Shown here in pieces: positions 16,401-18,679 of a stretch of DNA of 18,679 nt. A program made the position numbers and the translations under genes. The notes beneath the pieces are model-generated. The model did not search any database. It had not been told where the DNA came from and saw only the letters and a list, made by a program, of their open reading frames with translations. Source of the stretch: Pelagophyceae sp. CCMP2097 (Eukaryota > Sar > Pelagophyceae); NCBI GenBank assembly GCA_026770575.1, contig MU657235.1:243320-261998 (forward strand), in the 5' to 3' direction. The first letter of the stretch is position 1. Each line of letters starts with the position of its first letter.

Positions 16401-17638
16401 GTCGAGGAGCAATTGATCAAGCGGACGTTCTCAAAAGAGGCCCCAACGTTCTGCACCGCCGCGCCACCGCCCGTCGCCGTCCGCGCGACGCACCTGACAA
16501 AGGTGGAATCGGAGATGGTGAGAAAAGCGCCGGAATGCGTCTTGAGCCCACCTCCGTCTGCCGCGGAGCAATTGCCCACAGCCAAATCGTGCACCACCAA
16601 GGAACTCCCCGCAAAGCCATAGACACCCCCGCCGCTGCCGTCCGAGTGCGACGTCGTGATGACGCCGGATAAAGTTGCGGTGGCGCCTCGGCCGGCTGCG
16701 ACGGCGCCGCCGCTCAAAGTCGAAGAGCAATCTGCTATGGAAACAGACGCCATCGTCAAAGACGCATCCTGTGTGACAGCGACACCGCCGCCGGCTGCAC
16801 CCGTCGAACCCGTGATTGAACATTCTGTCGCTGAAACTCTCGACGAGGAATGGCCGTAGACGGCGCCGCCGTAAAACCCGGCCACGTTCCCCGTAAAAGA
16901 AGATTCCATCATGATAAGAGATGCTTTTGACCAGACTGCGATTCCGCCGCCAAAGGTGCCCGCGGCGCAGTCCTCGAAGAGGACGTTTTCTAACGACAGT
17001 GATGAGCCACCTGCGACGAAGACGCAGCCGCCCGCGAACGGATCGAAGCCTCCCCGCAGCTTCAAAGTCGTCATTGAAACAACAGCCTGGTCCAGCACGG
17101 TGACGAGCCTGTGCGGCCCGGACGCGGACAGCTCGGCCGAAGAGCCGGAGAGGCGCACGGAAGTGGACATTTCTGCCGCGGCGGTTAAAGTGACGTCGCT
17201 TAAAAGCGCCAAGGCAGTGCACGCTGCACCCGCGTTTAAAGCATTCGAAAGGTCCGTCTCGGATCGGACTTCCACGGCCCCTTCGTTGCCGCCGCACGCA
17301 TCTGTCGAAGGCGGGAAGTCGTCGGTTTCACCGCACTGCGTACAACCACTGCAGTCGCACGTGGCCGACGCCAATTGAAGAAACTCGTTCGTCTCCAAAT
17401 CAGCACAAGTTGCGCCCAGCGGGACTAAAGCGTCGCAGCCGCCGGCAAGGCCGAGGCAGGCGTTCGAGCAGCCGCCCTGAAGACGCCTTTTCGAATAGTG
17501 CTCGTCTTCGCAGTCGTCGCAAAGGCCCTCCGCTTCGGCTTCGGCGCACTGCGCGTCGTCGCAGTTCCCGCGGCAGGCGTCGGCGCATTTCGCCTCGGCG
17601 CGCCACTTCAGGAGAAAGAGGAAGTAGTAAAGGCGCAT
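10421..17638 (-). CDS. Giant beta-helix multi-span membrane protein with RelA/SpoT-like tail
   Basis: This intronless gene encodes 2,405 residues from the ATG at 17638 to the TAG at 10421. A signal peptide (residues 1-17) leads into a Cys-rich stretch to about 115. From about 130 to 1180 run many right-handed beta-helix repeats of the polymorphic membrane protein type, with GG-A/G-I/V turns and F-x-x-N strands. Two 'acidic Tyr, Gly-Trp' insert modules lie near 640-690 and 1045-1080. A small beta domain (about 1180-1270) follows, then a Cys-rich region with C-x2-C pairs (about 1271-1420). About ten membrane spans lie between 1424 and 1792, rich in aromatic and Arg residues as in TRP-like cores. 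The cytosolic tail is mainly helical, and residues about 2275-2400 resemble a RelA/SpoT nucleotidyltransferase fold: DPLRATVVC, R-x-KNK, LHVNC, VEVQIV and H-x-FYTLSRA. The surface location follows from the topology; any catalysis by the tail is unproven. Confidence 0.85.
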   Translation of the reverse strand: MRLYYFLFLLKWRAEAKCADACRGNCDDAQCAEAEAEGLCDDCEDEHYSKRRLQGGCSNACLGLAGGCDALVPLGATCADLETNEFLQLASATCDCSGCTQCGETDDFPPSTDACGGNEGAVEVRSETDLSNALNAGAACTALALLSDVTLTAAAEMSTSVRLSGSSAELSASGPHRLVTVLDQAVVSMTTLKLRGGFDPFAGGCVFVAGGSSLSLENVLFEDCAAGTFGGGIAVWSKASLIMMESSFTGNVAGFYGGAVYGHSSSRVSATECSITGSTGAAGGGVAVTQDASLTMASVSIADCSSTLSGGAVAAGRGATATLSGVITTSHSDGSGGGVYGFAGSSLVVHDLAVGNCSAADGGGLKTHSGAFLTISDSTFVRCVARTATGGGAAVQNVGASFENVRLINCSSTLGGGGGLALAAASSATLADCFFEGCHAGTSGGAVAAILPGVVLALVRTTITACLASLDGGGLYLGQNCHALVESSSLSGNFAGAEGGAVAVGAASKVAVTATLLEKNIAASRGGGLSLLASGAAAGVSDCVFTGNVAVGGGGGATVGGGAVLHLGPKSTFMGNTAGVDGGAIEVRGAGAQLYASGTCAFVQLSLDWTAARTTPAAEASLFLGGQTGRDSRGSPSRFTPLAGALAHFEACLPPGSSNELWAASSAGAGWLQGAFSLTLPPHPVSVLNDGRVSFLQAVNEFHVLGLSAADAHGARATSFSLDAFSPGASAGKPDSVSFTDNVAVQGDGGGVSLNDFGRMVAYGAVLENNVARLGHGGGIVVNAQATAILQFVRGDSNSAAGDGGAVRVGTLGVLDVSNSTFQRNRATVRGGFAALDRIKAITFRNVRAVANRAKQRGGAVALILCNEAPIFTIFNSTFDGNSAFFGSGSIDIGARSIVSSCGVPPFAVLRVSGSTTFIRNSVDQGSGGGVAVRPTGASLAFEAQPLSCVGVLRVVTDWRSNSVECLNGPTEGPLVEATCDASPGTCDSLRSLSTGRCDGCACKAAVLGGGESYFTVTNGRRRGRNPSLGPRAPGSPLYVGEPDAGAAKAFEFCLESGDYVVQAFDSRGAKWFGGSLQATVSTFDGLSPFFTASAEWSTGGLETAPLRFTVGSVSARDLAVKFRDNEALQGGGAGVFFSGIEPEGLLSAQAFSQGNKAAYGDFAATLATALLINTTLTSLKAVPNAAMPFLTTALVDQYGQVVKSDSSTVVSARFEDDSVQASGLVAICEKGVATFDTITLTGVPGDSHSLGFFAPASSLQTAALNVELTTCPVGFTEREDSEIAVSCIPCEYTEYYSNGGCVPCPRGAACGRYPPLDASSATVGYQLFTASTLPIEVGYYRFFAESEALYECADKDYCADADCSCAGVGYQEAFEDSSETFGISLCAPHSSGPLCALCEEGYYPRPSSLGQGGGCAQCDGKSVLPIFFAIVLGAFVVGLAAVSIFALACAGGAKTKKRVLQATSFAKSRWFIVAAVQVWYAVSTVSRFVAIENVDYPEPLSTVLQFFGFMSFDLSFVVPSMQCYYTMNYFELFLAWTMFPFAFGVLLSFGVVLSAVIRVGAAPYPSRVWRQVTRTDVGRATRRTATSLFWLVVVLLHNYICSIIFTFYSCSERFATSPKSHEQWLTYDYEVRCGSDNYRYFRSAATFLLILYVVLVPASLLLKLKLNRFYGRPDGALSFFTRHVRPAVWYYEILALEMRIVICGALVPLTQRGLRLSILLVVIFAWMTLTREMRPYINRGHTALVNFLQIFVLAAIALALVLFAELLSEGAAKVFAGVVSCISVAITLRLYSAFKNEEVTGVLELIKLKRAFDRPAFDRLRLGMNVRVMDDAVFATALSILDDELRATPSKASRGFEAAELGWKYLTTQLLPLSGVWTHLVQTRTILATHEVRLLNDAALLARTRMRSKQTPVFVSGDQFAKDVDIVLGPLAQELHGDVVAVAFTELASSATPPMLDFMHFQKAVRTIVDALIQEHAGDDFDESATGRGSFKTGLKPVETPLRASEAPFKAISLQDKAAPLRDAALAAESAFGREIGKGPSVGRGLSFRAKRSDCFKLAALKDEGALERGGDDDASDEAVLDEAAGCLTVGPMEDQSAWARRFKGLLGKATKVSPQGSSEHFPANGRRFQEAFFDLAIHAHAANFKCLIVMEEAAAAILAEPDWGQRICALADFDSGESLQAPLRDPLLTAWTNRLGGDSLKEHFDEAVLPHALRSVALDAHPAFISALKKLLCTEDAAEDAEEKASDATWTSKCSLYKSEVTTAVKSAARMTAKVGGYRKLVDPLKYSVEASAEKWPYAAQISDPLRATVVCDDAEAIVRAYEALVGDCAGENPFTVTRLKNKLALCTKPFNLHVNCAFHRGGGLAPITVEVQIVPRVVNVVMGPSHKFYTLSRAPHAGALAE

Positions 17639-18301
17639 GGTCCTCCGAGTCGATTTGTCGAATGAGGCCTTGTCGAAGGAGGCCTTCGGGGCCCCCGCTT
17701 CGAAATCGCTTTTGCGCGCGTCGGCTGCGCGCGCGTCGGGTCTCGCGCGTCGGGGCGCGAACTGCCCGCCCCGTCAGAGGTCTCAAACCGCTGGATCGCA
17801 GAAAGGTAAACTCCACCAGTCGTTTTGTCCGATGACAGAAAGTTCAGCGCTCGACTAGATTTCCTACGCGGCGCACGCGCCGCAATTTTTTGAAGGATTG
17901 GTCGGGACAATGTTTGGAATTTTGGGGTTGAAGTCTCTGCAAGTTCATATCCGAATTATTCATATCATTACGAAGAATGTCGAATATTTCAAAAAACTCG
18001 GTTTAAACATTTGAGAGGGGTCGAAAAACATACAAAATCTAACGCGAAATTATTTATCTGCATATATGCTGTACAAATTGAATCTATTCCAATCTTTTAA
18101 ACTTTTTGCAACGCTCGGCGAATCTGGGGTCGCTGTACTGGCTTGTAGGCTTGTACTGTACTGGCTTGTACTGTATGTAGTACTAGACCGGGTGGGGGGA
18201 CAACCCGGGGACCAAAAAGGGTACCAAATGCATTTTCGCGGGTACCAGTCTTGATTTCCGTTCGCCGACAGCGCCGGCTAGCTTCTGCGCTCGCGCGGCG
18301 G
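17639..18301. promoter_or_regulatory. Divergent intergenic region with AT-rich island
   Basis: It separates the giant minus-strand gene from the Cys-rich plus-strand gene and probably holds both promoters. The GC-rich first part (to about 17860) has open frames antisense to nothing that I support. From about 17878 to 18125 the sequence is markedly AT-rich against the rest of the window, with CATATATG and TTATTTATC words that could act as TATA-like elements. A short direct repeat follows at 18134-18170. Confidence 0.4.
18134..18170. repeat. 14-bp direct repeat, two copies
   Basis: TGTACTGGCTTGTA occurs at 18134-18147 and 18157-18170, offset 23 bp, with further TGTACTG words around it. It lies between the AT-rich island and the start of the Cys-rich gene. 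Confidence 0.75.
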
Positions 18302-18679
18302 ATGAACGGGGGCAAGTCGCACGCTCTGCACAAGGGTGCGCCGGGACCCACTGCCCTGTACGTCTCCGCTTCGCGGAAGGGTGCCGCGAGCGAGCACGCC
18401 AAGGTCGCGCTGCCGTTCGACGGCATGCAATCGTTCAAGGGCGCCGCGTGCTGGTGCAAGAAGTGCGCCGGCTCGAAGAGCGGCCAGGACAACCATTCGC
18501 GCATGGGATGCTCGCCGCCGTCGGCCGTCTACCCGAATTGCGCTCTTTACAAGTCGGACGTGCGCCTCTCGAAAGTGCAGAAGCGCGCGCGCACGCTCGC
18601 GGCCCCCGACGACGGCGGCGGCGGCCCGGCGCGGCGCTGCCGCGCGCGCCGCGAAGACGGCCAGGCGCTGCCCACGGAG
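18302..18679 (+). CDS. Cys-rich protein of unknown function, partial
   Basis: From the ATG at 18302 the frame stays open for 126 codons to the right edge of the window, so the gene is truncated at its 3' end here. Third positions are almost all G or C, like the confirmed genes. A compact cluster at residues 50-80 has Cys50, Cys52, Cys55, His65, Cys70 and Cys80 (the motif CWCKKC, then N-H-S-R-M-G-C, then Y-P-N-C), which could bind zinc. Around it the chain is basic, and after residue 100 it turns Gly- and Arg-rich, as in many nucleic-acid-binding proteins. I do not recognise the family. An upstream ATG at 18228 is followed quickly by a stop, which favours 18302. An initial signal peptide is not apparent. 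Confidence 0.55.
   Translation, partial: MNGGKSHALHKGAPGPTALYVSASRKGAASEHAKVALPFDGMQSFKGAACWCKKCAGSKSGQDNHSRMGCSPPSAVYPNCALYKSDVRLSKVQKRARTLAAPDDGGGGPARRCRARREDGQALPTE

Noticed and set aside
11300..17380. Many open frames antisense to or overlapping the giant gene
   Set aside because: High GC and the biased composition of the beta-helix repeats produce shadow frames. None shows an independent domain.
1..18679. Viral or bacterial origin of the window
   Set aside because: Spliced genes, KCTD-type BTB-kelch, OPR-like repeats and organelle presequences argue for a eukaryotic nuclear genome. I saw no viral hallmark gene.

Overview
The window looks like nuclear DNA of a GC-rich eukaryotic microbe, most likely a unicellular stramenopile alga of the pelagophyte kind. 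This is an inference from several signs: protein-coding genes with GT-AG introns, strongly GC-ending codons, N-termini that resemble organelle transit peptides, an RRM protein with organelle-RNA-type helical repeats, a BTB-kelch gene, and a 2,405-residue surface protein joining a beta-helix, a Cys-rich stalk and about ten membrane spans. There are no bacterial operons or Shine-Dalgarno-spaced gene runs, and I recognised no tRNA, rRNA or CRISPR array.

Layout from left to right. (1) 1-2448: one plus-strand gene for a glycosyltransferase-like protein (its GC-rich body is about 1016-1774), then a gene-poor stretch ending in a 15-bp tandem array at 2139-2290. (2) 2449-4683, minus: a probable organelle RNA-binding protein with one RRM and thirteen 37-residue 'WAFAKAG' repeats. 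(3) 5020-6189, plus and head-to-head with it: a mitochondrial-type rhomboid protease in three exons, with catalytic Ser190 and His255 on different exons. (4) 6190-7568: no credible gene, but two kinds of repeat, including a GGGTCGGG-rich element. (5) 7569 to about 9531, minus: a BTB(T1)-kelch gene in at least three exons that completes a six-bladed propeller; one splice junction is problematic and the 5' end is unresolved. (6) 9540-10420: more copies of the dispersed repeats and a degenerate GACCGT tract. (7) 10421-17638, minus: the uninterrupted giant membrane protein, whose cytosolic tail ends in what I read as a degenerate RelA/SpoT-like nucleotidyltransferase domain. (8) 17639-18301: a divergent intergenic region with an AT-rich island. 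(9) 18302 to the right edge, plus: the start of a Cys-rich protein of unknown function.

The genes do not form a pathway. Two divergent pairs (RRM-repeat/rhomboid and giant protein/Cys-rich) may share promoters. The RRM-repeat protein and the rhomboid both appear to be organelle-targeted. The most unusual object is the giant protein: an extracellular pectin-lyase-like sensor or adhesin, a multi-span membrane core and an apparent (p)ppGpp-synthetase-like tail in one chain, which suggests a surface receptor with a nucleotide-related cytosolic output. The repeats at 6233-7456 and 9541-10290 bracket the BTB-kelch gene and may have reshaped its 5' end.
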